This document shows positions 1 to 5,964 of a stretch of DNA of 6,018 nucleotides, one piece after another. Numbering within the stretch: position 1 is the stretch's first letter; the number at the start of each line of letters is the position of its first letter. The stretch is from CAZILN01 sp964540005 (GTDB lineage Bacteria; Bacteroidota; Bacteroidia; Bacteroidales; SM23-62): the NCBI GenBank assembly GCA_964540005.1, contig CAZILN010000338.1:1-6018 (forward strand), written 5' to 3'. The notes beneath the pieces are model-generated. The model saw only the letters and a program-made list of their open reading frames with translations, was not told the origin of the DNA and searched no databases. The position numbers were made by a program, and so were the translations under genes.

Positions 1-405
1 ATGAGGGAAGGAAGGCTGGTGCTGGAAGGAGTACCTTCATCCCTGCCCGCCATGATAAAGGCAAACAGGATACAGGAGAAAGTCAGGGCGATAGGATTTG
101 ACTGGGATGAAAAAGATCAGGTATGGGAAAAAGTATCCGAAGAAATGGATGAATTAGAACAGGAAGTAAAAAACGGCAGCCAGGAAAAGATCGAAGCTGA
201 GTTCGGAGACCTTTTATTTTCTCTCATTAATGCAGCCCGGTTATACGGCATAGATCCTGAAACTGCACTGGAAAAAACCAACAGAAAATTTATCCAGCGG
301 TTTAATTACCTGGAGAATAAAACCATAAAAAACGGGATTTCTCTTAAGGATATGAGCCTGGAAGAGATGGACAGGATATGGGAAGAAGCCAAGACCAGGC
401 TCTAA
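1..405 (+). CDS. mazG: MazG nucleoside triphosphate pyrophosphohydrolase, C-terminal part (5' truncated by window edge)
   Basis: This is the C-terminal catalytic half of MazG, an all-alpha NTP pyrophosphohydrolase that hydrolyses (d)NTPs to NMP and pyrophosphate in the cytoplasm (house-cleaning of nucleotides; in E. coli also linked to ppGpp levels). Seen: the LPAMIKANRIQEKVRAIGFDW segment that precedes the second MazG domain, then the Mg-binding motifs EEMDE (residues 47-51) and EFGD (67-70), then the family signature NRKFIQRFNYLE (about 94-105). Full MazG proteins are usually about 250-270 residues. The 134 visible residues begin inside the linker between the two MazG domains, so the ATG at base 1 is almost certainly an internal Met and the gene starts upstream of the window. 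The stop codon TAA (403-405) overlaps the stop of the convergent DUF5606 gene. No frameshift is seen. Confidence 0.93.
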   Translation: MREGRLVLEGVPSSLPAMIKANRIQEKVRAIGFDWDEKDQVWEKVSEEMDELEQEVKNGSQEKIEAEFGDLLFSLINAARLYGIDPETALEKTNRKFIQRFNYLENKTIKNGISLKDMSLEEMDRIWEEAKTRL

Positions 406-902
406 GCTTTAGTATCTCTGTTTTCTTCTGTGGGTGTCTTATTCGTGGTTTCCTTATCTGAAGATCCTGTATCATCCTCATCAAATTTCAGCAGATCATG
501 TTTGTGCAGTATGTTATACCAGTTCAGGACCTTCTTTATATCTGAAACATATACCCTGCTTTTGTCATAGTGGGGCAGGACAGCTTCGAAATAGGACCTG
601 AGCGTTTCACCATCTGATTTATGATCTATTGATACACCACCACTCTCTTTATCTGAAATTAGCTTAAGTACTTCTGCAAGAGAAACTTCCTCCTCTTCGG
701 TAAAAATAGCAATTTCCTCAAGGGCACTGATCTTCATGGATGAGAAGGCCTGCATCCTCTTTCCGGTATCCAGGGATTCAACAATGATCCCGTTCCTGGC
801 CTGTGAGATGAACCTGAACAATCCCGGATGTCCCGATACGGCCATGATTTCCTTCAGGAAACCGGCACTGTTCTCGTCTTTTTCTTGCTTATCACTTTCC
901 AT
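402..902 (-). CDS. DUF5606 domain protein, function unknown
   Basis: A 166-residue cytoplasmic protein with no signal peptide or membrane segment. Residues about 14-82 match, from memory, the Bacteroidota-restricted DUF5606 family: LKEIMAVSGHPGLFRFISQARNGIIVESLD, then KRMQAFSSMKISALEEIAIFTEEEE. A second conserved-looking helical part follows at about 99-140 (LRSYFEAVLPHYDKSRVYVSDIKKVLNWYN). The tail (141-166) is hydrophilic and rich in Asp, Glu, Thr and Lys, and is probably disordered. No catalytic motif is evident, and I do not assign a function. It is the last gene of the leftward block, 33 bp after the djlA-like gene, and its stop codon (402-404) interlocks with that of mazG. No Shine-Dalgarno is visible before the ATG at 902. 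The family name is recalled rather than searched. Confidence 0.85.
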   Translation of the reverse strand: MESDKQEKDENSAGFLKEIMAVSGHPGLFRFISQARNGIIVESLDTGKRMQAFSSMKISALEEIAIFTEEEEVSLAEVLKLISDKESGGVSIDHKSDGETLRSYFEAVLPHYDKSRVYVSDIKKVLNWYNILHKHDLLKFDEDDTGSSDKETTNKTPTEENRDTKA

Positions 903-935
903 TTTATCCGATTAAATATCTGCAATCTATAAAAA

Positions 936-1652
936 TTATGCAAATCCCCTCTCTCTTTTTAATTTTTCATATGCCTCATTGACCTTCTGGAATTTTTCTT
1001 TTGCAACCTTTTTAAATTCCTCGCCCAGGTAGCTCACCTTATCGGGATGATACTTATTAGCCATCTTTCGGTATGCCTTTTTAATATCATCCACACTGGC
1101 ATTCTTATCGATCTCGAGGATTTTATAGGATGAATCAACTTCCTCAACAAACATTGATCTGATGGATTGAGTATCCTTCTGACTTATACCCAGGTTGGCA
1201 GAGATCCGGTCTATCACCTTCATCTCTTCCGGGTGGATACTTCCATCAGCCATGGATATCCCGTAAAGAAAATGCAGCAGTTGTAAACGGGAGGAATAAT
1301 CCAGGCGCTGTTGGATCTGCCTGCACACATCATTTACGGGGATCTGTTGTTTTAAGAGATCCCTCAGATAGATCATAGCTTCACCTGCAGCAGCCGTTCC
1401 GAAATTCCTGGTAAAATATGTTTTCACATAATCCAGCTCCGATTGCATGACTTTCCCATCAGCTTTCATCACTGCCGCCACAAGAACAAGCAAACTCATT
1501 GCAAAATCACCGCTGGTCGTTGGTCCTGTTGCCCTGCCGGTAACATCAGTCCTGTCAAAAACAGATCCCAGGGCAAAACCCACGATACCGCCAATTGGAC
1601 CGAGCAGCACCCAGCCCAGTCCACCTCCTAACCATTTACCGTATTTTGCCAT
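936..1652 (-). CDS. djlA: DjlA-like membrane-anchored co-chaperone (TerB domain plus C-terminal J domain)
   Basis: A 238-residue Hsp40-type co-chaperone expected to stimulate the ATPase of DnaK at the inner membrane. Order of parts: a glycine-rich hydrophobic N-terminus (about 9-33, WLGGGLGWVLLGPIGGIVGF, ending in a GxxFD motif as in E. coli DjlA); a TerB-like helical domain (about 49-168) with two acidic turns, KADGKV (63-68) and ADGSIHPEE (135-143); and a J domain (about 175-238) with the essential HPD tripeptide at 202-204. The C-terminus FQKVNEAYEKLKRERGF strongly resembles that of E. coli DjlA. At 238 residues it is shorter than the roughly 270 of E. coli, mainly because the linker between TerB and the J domain is only a few residues long. 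The ATG lies 1 bp after the coaE stop, so translation is probably coupled. No Shine-Dalgarno is seen. The overall fold is confident; the symbol is by architecture. Confidence 0.88.
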   Translation of the reverse strand: MAKYGKWLGGGLGWVLLGPIGGIVGFALGSVFDRTDVTGRATGPTTSGDFAMSLLVLVAAVMKADGKVMQSELDYVKTYFTRNFGTAAAGEAMIYLRDLLKQQIPVNDVCRQIQQRLDYSSRLQLLHFLYGISMADGSIHPEEMKVIDRISANLGISQKDTQSIRSMFVEEVDSSYKILEIDKNASVDDIKKAYRKMANKYHPDKVSYLGEEFKKVAKEKFQKVNEAYEKLKRERGFA

Positions 1653-1653
1653 A

Positions 1654-2241
1654 TTATTTATTCTTTAGCATTTTATTATGTATTTCTGCTATTTGTGGAA
1701 TAAGCATCTTTTTCCCGTCATTCAAAATGACAATATCTGCTTTCTCATCAATTTCCTCCTGTCCGAGCTGGCTATTGATCCGCTCAAGCACCTGCGATCT
1801 GCTGATCAGGTCCCTTTCCATAACCCTGCCTATCCTGATCTCAAGAGGTGCCGATACAGCAATGACGGCATCCATGTTCCTGTAAGCACCTGATTCGAAC
1901 AGAATGGCTGCTTCCTGTATAAGATAATCCGCCCCGGACTGCTGATCCATCCAGGTTTCAACATCCTTCTTAACAGCAGGATGGATAATAGCATTAAGTT
2001 TTTCAAGTGCTGCCCTGTCACGAAACACAATATCAGCCAGTGCATTGCGATCTAAGTTATCAGAGTTGAAGACTCCGGATCCAAAGATCTCACTGATAGC
2101 CCTCAAAATGATTGGGTCATTTTCAGTCAGTTGACGGGCGCGCAGGTCTGAATGATATACCGGAACCCCAAAGCTGGAAAAAACCTTGCAAACCAGGGTT
2201 TTTCCACTACCTATGCCACCCGTAATACCAACTGTATACAT
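1654..2241 (-). CDS. coaE: Dephospho-CoA kinase
   Basis: CoaE phosphorylates the 3'-hydroxyl of the ribose of dephospho-CoA using ATP, the last step of coenzyme A biosynthesis, in the cytoplasm. The 195-residue length is normal for the family. Seen: the Walker A loop GGIGSGKT (8-15) directly after the first strand; the HSDLRARQL segment (30-38) with the likely catalytic Asp32; LNAIIHPAV (82-90); the substrate-lid region around IQEAAILFESG (108-118); the Arg-rich RVMERD and ERINSQLG segment (139-160); and the C-terminal ADIVILNDG (168-176), matching the usual ADxVIxNxG signature. Its ATG overlaps the TAA of the preceding YbbR gene as TAATG, and a purine-rich GAGAGAAAG sits just upstream inside that gene. 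Both suggest translational coupling. No anomaly seen. Confidence 0.96.
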   Translation of the reverse strand: MYTVGITGGIGSGKTLVCKVFSSFGVPVYHSDLRARQLTENDPIILRAISEIFGSGVFNSDNLDRNALADIVFRDRAALEKLNAIIHPAVKKDVETWMDQQSGADYLIQEAAILFESGAYRNMDAVIAVSAPLEIRIGRVMERDLISRSQVLERINSQLGQEEIDEKADIVILNDGKKMLIPQIAEIHNKMLKNK

Positions 2242-3269
2242 TACTTTCTCTCGATGATATATTCAACGTTTTTCGGATGAAAACTGATAGCTTGAACATA
2301 TTCAGGTACAGTCGTAAGTTCGACCTGAAGCTTGCTCCCAAGGTTTTTCTCTATTTCAAGAAAATCCACCATAGCTGTAAAGGAATGCTCGGAAACATTA
2401 TCATAATTGCTGAGACCGACCATACATGTTAACCTGATCTCCCGCGGAAACAGTTTCATATCCAGGCTGTCCGGTAAATTCATATATTTTACAGGAATAC
2501 TGATACTGGCTTCTGTAAATTTCTCCACCGGGATCCTTACTTTGACCCTGTCCTGATTGTATGCCAGCTTATTTATCTCACTGATAGCAGCTGAAAATTC
2601 AACAGATTTATTTACATTCTTCAGCATTTCCAGTTCAGTTGTAAGCACGGCCATGGTATCCAGGATGGATTCCGGACCTCTCACCGTGATACTGTCGGGA
2701 TCGAGTTCAACAGGACCCGCCTGCATATATTGCTTATCAAATGTGATTTCATATCTTGGCAAGACCGGCAGTTGCCGGCTAACTTCACCAGCAAACCTGA
2801 AGATCAGGGAATCAGGAGAGATATCAAGCAATTCAATGTCAGAAGATAATTGACTCTGTATCCTGTTTTTGGCATAACTTGTCAGAATGTAGACGATGTT
2901 GGGATCCCCGCCGGGAATGCTGCTGAGACGAAATGAATTCACATCAAAGGTGATGGGCGAAAATCTCGACTTCAATTTATGCTTTAAAAGGGTATAGCCC
3001 TGTGTATTAACAGAAAGAATCAATTTGTCGGGCATATCGCTTACCAGTACTTTATCCTCAGGCATTTTGATATACCTGATAGGATAAGACATATCAGCAA
3101 TATAGTTTTTACTTAAAGCAGTAATGAACCAGAAGATCACCGAAAGAATAAGGAAAAATAAATAAATCAGCAACCTTTTATTAATGGTGATCTTACGGGG
3201 ATTGGTCAATCTCCCCAGCTTATTTAAAAAGCCTTGCTGATACTTGCCCTTACTGGCCTCTTGCTGCAT
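2241..3269 (-). CDS. YbbR-like domain membrane protein (CdaR-related)
   Basis: A 342-residue protein with a basic cytoplasmic N-terminus (1-32), one membrane segment (about 33-52, LLIYLFFLILSVIFWFITAL) and a large extracytoplasmic part of beta-rich YbbR-type repeats. The repeats begin near residues 61 (YPIRYIKMPEDKVLVSDMPDKL), 168 (PVLPRYEITF, followed by VELDPDSITVRGPESI at 187-202) and 255 (SISIPVKYMNLPD). In Firmicutes, YbbR/CdaR proteins bind and regulate the membrane diadenylate cyclase CdaA next door. No cyclase gene is present here, so a c-di-AMP role is only a family-based guess. It lies 14 bp after yajC and overlaps coaE by one base. No Shine-Dalgarno precedes the ATG at 3269. The family is fairly sure, the function is not. 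Confidence 0.87.
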   Translation of the reverse strand: MQQEASKGKYQQGFLNKLGRLTNPRKITINKRLLIYLFFLILSVIFWFITALSKNYIADMSYPIRYIKMPEDKVLVSDMPDKLILSVNTQGYTLLKHKLKSRFSPITFDVNSFRLSSIPGGDPNIVYILTSYAKNRIQSQLSSDIELLDISPDSLIFRFAGEVSRQLPVLPRYEITFDKQYMQAGPVELDPDSITVRGPESILDTMAVLTTELEMLKNVNKSVEFSAAISEINKLAYNQDRVKVRIPVEKFTEASISIPVKYMNLPDSLDMKLFPREIRLTCMVGLSNYDNVSEHSFTAMVDFLEIEKNLGSKLQVELTTVPEYVQAISFHPKNVEYIIERK

Positions 3270-3283
3270 ATATCAATCAGATT

Positions 3284-3613
3284 TTAACGCCGCTGCTGCT
3301 GTGTGTTCAGATCCGTGGTGTCCTTCAGTATGGCAGATTTGTCAATCTTGATCCTTACATTCTCTGAAATCTCGACAGTAACGGTAGTATCTTTTATATC
3401 GGTAATTTTTCCGTAGATGCCTCCTGTGGTTATAACCTTATCACCTTTTTGCAGGGCTTCCCGGTAATTCTTCAGTTCTTTCTGCCTTCTCATCTGGGGC
3501 CTGATCATGAACATGTAAAAGACAACAATAATCAGTAATAAAAAAATAAAGGATGGAAGGGGACTCTGGCCTTCAGCCTGAGGCATCAGGAAAATAAATA
3601 GAAAAGTATTCAT
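3284..3613 (-). CDS. yajC: Preprotein translocase accessory subunit YajC
   Basis: YajC is a small single-span inner-membrane protein that joins SecDF with the SecYEG translocon. The 109 residues match the family's usual size. Seen: a short N-terminus, a membrane helix (about 21-37, SFIFLLLIIVVFYMFMI), the hallmark IRPQMRRQKE immediately after it (37-46), and the cytoplasmic domain with GDKVITTGGIYGKI (57-70), followed by VTVEISENVRIKIDKSAI. The tail is short and Gln/Arg-rich. It lies between the DUF1573 lipoprotein gene (54-bp gap) and the YbbR gene (14-bp gap). The sequence ahead of the ATG is A/T-rich without a Shine-Dalgarno, which is normal in Bacteroidota. No TAnnTTTG box was found in the 54-bp gap, so it is probably cotranscribed with the gene before it. 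Confidence 0.96.
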   Translation of the reverse strand: MNTFLFIFLMPQAEGQSPLPSFIFLLLIIVVFYMFMIRPQMRRQKELKNYREALQKGDKVITTGGIYGKITDIKDTTVTVEISENVRIKIDKSAILKDTTDLNTQQQRR

Positions 3614-3667
3614 TCGTTTAAAATTTTATAATTATTTGAAAATTAGTTCAATAGCTATATTATCAAT

Positions 3668-4099
3668 CTACCGGTCCGCGACTACTTCCGCTATTATCAT
3701 CAGCGTGCTCGCCTGATTATCAGCATTGCTGATAACAGTAACAGATTTTTTCTGGATGCCCATTCGGCCTGAACTGTCAAACATGACTTCCAGTCTGCCT
3801 GTTTCACCTGGTTTGACAGGTTCTTTCTCCCATTGAGGAACTGTGCATCCACAACTTGCTCTTGCATCCCTTATCAGCAAATCAGCAGTTCCAGTATTTC
3901 TGAATAAAAACTGGCAACCCACCTTTTCTCCCTGAACTACCTTTCCGATCTGATATTCGGTCTTCTTGAATTCTATCCCTGCCGTTTCAGATACTATTGT
4001 ATCACTTAAACTGTGATTTTGATCAGCCGCGGCATGCTCCCGTGAACCATCACAGGAAAACAGAAAAAACAGAAATATTAACGGGAATAGCCTATACAT
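3668..4099 (-). CDS. DUF1573 lipoprotein
   Basis: A 143-residue predicted lipoprotein. The N-terminus is a short basic-hydrophobic signal (MYRLFPLIFLFFLFS) ending in a lipobox-like LFSC with the acylated Cys at 16, followed by DGSRE. After a polar linker (17-42) comes a single Ig-like DUF1573 domain (about 43-141): FKKTEYQIGKVVQGEKV, then FRNTGTADLLIRDARASCGCTVP with the conserved Cys-Gly-Cys (83-85), then PVKPGETGRLEVMFDSSGRMG and a last strand, TLMIIAEVV. This is the usual shape of Bacteroidota DUF1573 proteins, which are exported and of unknown function. The Cys pair might form a disulfide or bind metal, but that is inference. It has its own likely promoter and a good Shine-Dalgarno, unlike its neighbours. 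It is followed by yajC after 54 bp. Confidence 0.9.
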   Translation of the reverse strand: MYRLFPLIFLFFLFSCDGSREHAAADQNHSLSDTIVSETAGIEFKKTEYQIGKVVQGEKVGCQFLFRNTGTADLLIRDARASCGCTVPQWEKEPVKPGETGRLEVMFDSSGRMGIQKKSVTVISNADNQASTLMIIAEVVADR

Positions 4100-4103
4100 C
4101 TGG

Positions 4104-4109
4104 TCCTTC
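4104..4109 (-). promoter_or_regulatory. Shine-Dalgarno-like site of the DUF1573 gene
   Basis: GAAGGA on the minus strand lies 4 bases before the ATG at 4099 (spacer CCAG). It stands out because the other genes here, apart from a purine-rich stretch ahead of coaE, start without a recognisable Shine-Dalgarno. It supports the chosen start, which also places the signal peptide correctly at the N-terminus. Confidence 0.5.
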
Positions 4110-4126
4110 TATTCTGCTCAGGCATG

Positions 4127-4157
4127 CAAAGTTAACAATATTTTACATTTTGGTAAA
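4127..4157 (-). promoter_or_regulatory. Predicted Bacteroidota-type promoter ahead of the DUF1573 gene
   Basis: On the minus strand the -7 box reads TAACTTTG (4134-4127), an exact TAnnTTTG match. A TTTA at 4157-4154 sits 19 bp upstream in the -33 position, one base off TTTG. Transcription would start near 4121-4123, about 22-24 nt before the ATG at 4099. The whole site lies in the 60-bp gap after nusB, so it could drive the DUF1573 gene, yajC and the genes beyond without nusB. Confidence 0.5.
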
Positions 4158-4159
4158 TG

Positions 4160-5125
4160 CTAGGTATCCCGCGGCCCATTTTCCCCAATTAAACCCCTGC
4201 CTTGCTTATTAATTTTCTTTTCTTTTCTCAGTTTTTCGAAAATGCTGTCCAGTATGCCATTGATAAACTGGCTGCTCTTTCTTGTACTGAAGTTCTTTGC
4301 AATTTCAATGAATTCATTCATGGTAACCTTTGACGGAATAGTCGAGAACTCAACAACCTCAGTTATTGCAAGTATCATAATCATTCTGTCGATTTCAGCA
4401 ATTCGTTCAAGTTCCCAGTTCCTTGCTGCTTCTTCAATGTATTCAATATAATTTTCCTGGCTGGAAATAGCCTTTCTTAACAACAGCCTGGCAAACTCAA
4501 TGTCTTCCTCATTCTCAGCGTCTGCCAGAATGATTGATTCCTCATTATAGCCGGGTGTCATTTTTTTAATTGATTTGATGATCATCTTTATTATAAAATC
4601 AATGTCATCAAGCCAGTAGATGCTCTGTTCTTCCAGTGAAACATAAAGTTCTTCAAAATTCAATACCAGGTCCTGGTACAGGCTGATCACCAGTTTCTTA
4701 TCAGATTCATAACCGGCTTCCCATTCATTCATATACTGGCTGTAGGTCTCTGTATCAACAATGTAATAGTATAATTTCTTTACTATTTCAGGATTATTCG
4801 CCCAGCTTAATCTGTGCTTTTTAAGAAATGATACCAATATTCGGTTGGTTTTTAGCTGCTTTATCAGCTGATTATCAATGAATCTGGTATTCGGATCCAA
4901 ATCTTCCGGGGAGGGTCTCTTCTTTTGACTAGCCAGCTCGATAACATCACAGGCATAATCTCTTACATCGAAAAGCAGCAGAATAAGGAAATAAAACAGT
5001 TCATTTGATTTATTAATACTGTACAGCAGATCGTTTTCTGACTGCCTGGAGGTTTTGCCCTCAACTTTGTTGTGAGAGTAGAAGATCTGAAGTACCTTGA
5101 TTCGTAAGAGCCTTCGGCTTAACAT
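4160..5125 (-). CDS. nusB: Transcription antitermination factor NusB (long Bacteroidota form)
   Basis: NusB binds boxA RNA with NusE (ribosomal protein S10) to support antitermination and processing of rRNA transcripts. The recognisable NusB core is the C-terminal third: NWELERIAEIDRMIMILAITEV (236-257), IPSKVTMNEFIEIAKNFS (263-280, the usual INExVxxAK helix) and FINGILDSI (287-295). The very N-terminus, LSRRLLRIKVLQIFYSH (2-18), corresponds to the first NusB helix, RxxALQxLY. At 321 residues it is about twice the length of E. coli NusB (139). The extra part (about 20-200) is helical, with no motif I recognise, and lies between the first helix and the core. Such length is, from memory, typical of Bacteroidota NusB and not a fusion unique to this genome. 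It is the first gene of the leftward block. No Shine-Dalgarno is seen. Confidence 0.93.
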   Translation of the reverse strand: MLSRRLLRIKVLQIFYSHNKVEGKTSRQSENDLLYSINKSNELFYFLILLLFDVRDYACDVIELASQKKRPSPEDLDPNTRFIDNQLIKQLKTNRILVSFLKKHRLSWANNPEIVKKLYYYIVDTETYSQYMNEWEAGYESDKKLVISLYQDLVLNFEELYVSLEEQSIYWLDDIDFIIKMIIKSIKKMTPGYNEESIILADAENEEDIEFARLLLRKAISSQENYIEYIEEAARNWELERIAEIDRMIMILAITEVVEFSTIPSKVTMNEFIEIAKNFSTRKSSQFINGILDSIFEKLRKEKKINKQGRGLIGENGPRDT

Positions 5126-5353
5126 ATTTGAAAGAACCCTGATTAATTAAAAGAATTGGCAAGGTAAAAAAAAAACGAAAAAGTCAGGTAAATCAGAGAG
5201 ATTAAACTTGAGCTAGCCGAAGCTGAAAAGGACTGATTATTATTACAATATATGGATTGAATTGAACTATAAAGTTTACCAATTTGTTTTATTTCTCAAA
5301 TATTTTTCTATTTTTGAGACACTAAACCAATTAGCGAACCAAATATTATTACC
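5126..5353. other. Divergent intergenic region between nusB and the DUF3276 gene
   Basis: This AT-rich 228-bp spacer contains the DUF3276 promoter on its right side and a run of ten A (5166-5175) on its left. No convincing TAnnTTTG box was found on the minus strand for nusB. The nearest matches, TACCTTG (5166-5160) and TATATTG (5252-5246), each lack one T and have no well-spaced -33 box. No RNA gene or ORF of note is seen. Confidence 0.6.
5283..5316 (+). promoter_or_regulatory. Predicted Bacteroidota-type promoter for the DUF3276 gene
   Basis: A perfect -7 box TATTTTTG (5309-5316, consensus TAnnTTTG) is preceded by a -33 box TTTG (5283-5286) with a 22-bp gap, near the usual 19-21 bp. Transcription would start around 5320-5324, giving a leader of about 30 nt before the ATG at 5354. 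The surroundings are AT-rich. This is consensus matching only; no start site was measured. Confidence 0.6.
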
Positions 5354-5914
5354 ATGGCTGAAGGTACAGATAAAAATGATGATGCTGTAAAAACTGCCAG
5401 GGAAGAGATCTTTTCCAAAGCAGTCAGAGCTGGAAAGCGTACCTACTTTTTTGATGTCAAGGCAACCAGGAGAAATGATTATTATCTGACATTGACTGAA
5501 AGTAAAAAGCGATTCAACAGAGACGGAAGGTTTTACTTTGAAAAACACAAGATCTTCCTCTACAAGGAAGATTTCGACAAATTTACTGAAGGCTTAGCCG
5601 AGGTAATTGAATTTATTAAAGATGCTAATCCGGAACTGCTTCCCCTCCCTGATAATGAAGAAGAAGAAGCTGTAAGCACCATGAAGACAGTTGATGAAGT
5701 CAAGGAGGAGCCGGCAAAGAAGGAAAAGAAGGCTGCTAAAGAACCCCTTGAGGAAGTAAAGGATAAAACTGAAGCTGCTGTCGAGGAGACAGATAAAGAG
5801 AAGGAGGAAAAAGCCAAGGAAGAAGAAGTAAAGGTGGAGGTAGAAGAGGCAATCAGCAACAACTACACCTCAGATGTTGAGTTTGAAGACCTCGATGATT
5901 CCAAGGATAGCTGA
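5354..5914 (+). CDS. DUF3276 / PUR-alpha-like nucleic-acid-binding protein with a Lys/Glu-rich tail
   Basis: A 186-residue protein. Residues about 16-90 form the DUF3276 domain (REEIFSKAVRAGKRTYFFDV, NDYYLTLTESKK, FYFEKHKIFLYKEDFDKF), a family whose fold is that of the PUR single-stranded DNA/RNA-binding repeat. Known relatives include Borrelia BpuR; the cellular role in Bacteroidota is not established. Residues about 100-168 are a low-complexity, disordered-looking stretch of Lys, Glu and Ala, longer than in the family members of about 110-140 residues that I recall. The last residues, TSDVEFEDLDD (172-182), resemble the acidic end motif of the shorter homologues. The ATG at 5354 is preceded by an A-rich leader and a Bacteroidota promoter, with no Shine-Dalgarno. 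The gene stands alone, divergent from nusB. Confidence 0.9.
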   Translation: MAEGTDKNDDAVKTAREEIFSKAVRAGKRTYFFDVKATRRNDYYLTLTESKKRFNRDGRFYFEKHKIFLYKEDFDKFTEGLAEVIEFIKDANPELLPLPDNEEEEAVSTMKTVDEVKEEPAKKEKKAAKEPLEEVKDKTEAAVEETDKEKEEKAKEEEVKVEVEEAISNNYTSDVEFEDLDDSKDS

Positions 5915-5945
5915 TCGATAAACTGGTTGATTGACTCTCCTAAAG

Positions 5946-5958
5946 GCAGCTCTGCTGC
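5946..5958. repeat. Small hairpin preceding the 27-bp repeats
   Basis: GCAGC-TCT-GCTGC is a 5-bp perfect stem with a 3-base loop, followed by CGAGGAA. The arrangement of hairpin plus a short CGA...AA tail copies that of the 27-bp units next to it, so it may be a degenerate first unit. It lies 31 bp after the DUF3276 stop codon. No T-run follows it, so it does not look like an intrinsic terminator. Confidence 0.4.
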
Positions 5959-5964
5959 GAGGAA

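Noticed and set aside
1..3. ATG at base 1 as the true mazG start
   Set aside because: It falls in the linker before the second MazG domain, so the protein would lack its first half; truncation by the window edge is the simpler reading.
1595..1885. Plus-strand ORFs opposite coaE and the djlA-like gene
   Set aside because: They are antisense to two confident genes, with low-complexity Ser/Ile-rich translations and no recognisable motifs.
2557..2853. 98-residue plus-strand ORF opposite the YbbR gene
   Set aside because: It is a shadow of a confident gene, and its Ser-rich translation matches nothing I know.
5160..5166. nusB promoter box TACCTTG on the minus strand
   Set aside because: One T short of TAnnTTTG and no CAAA/TTTG-type -33 box about 20 bp upstream; too weak to call.
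5276..5548. 90-residue minus-strand ORF across the DUF3276 promoter and start
   Set aside because: It overlaps a well-supported gene and its promoter and has no family resemblance.
5560..5862. 100-residue minus-strand ORF opposite the DUF3276 tail
   Set aside because: Its Ser-rich composition is the antisense image of Glu/Lys codons in the real gene; there is no independent evidence.
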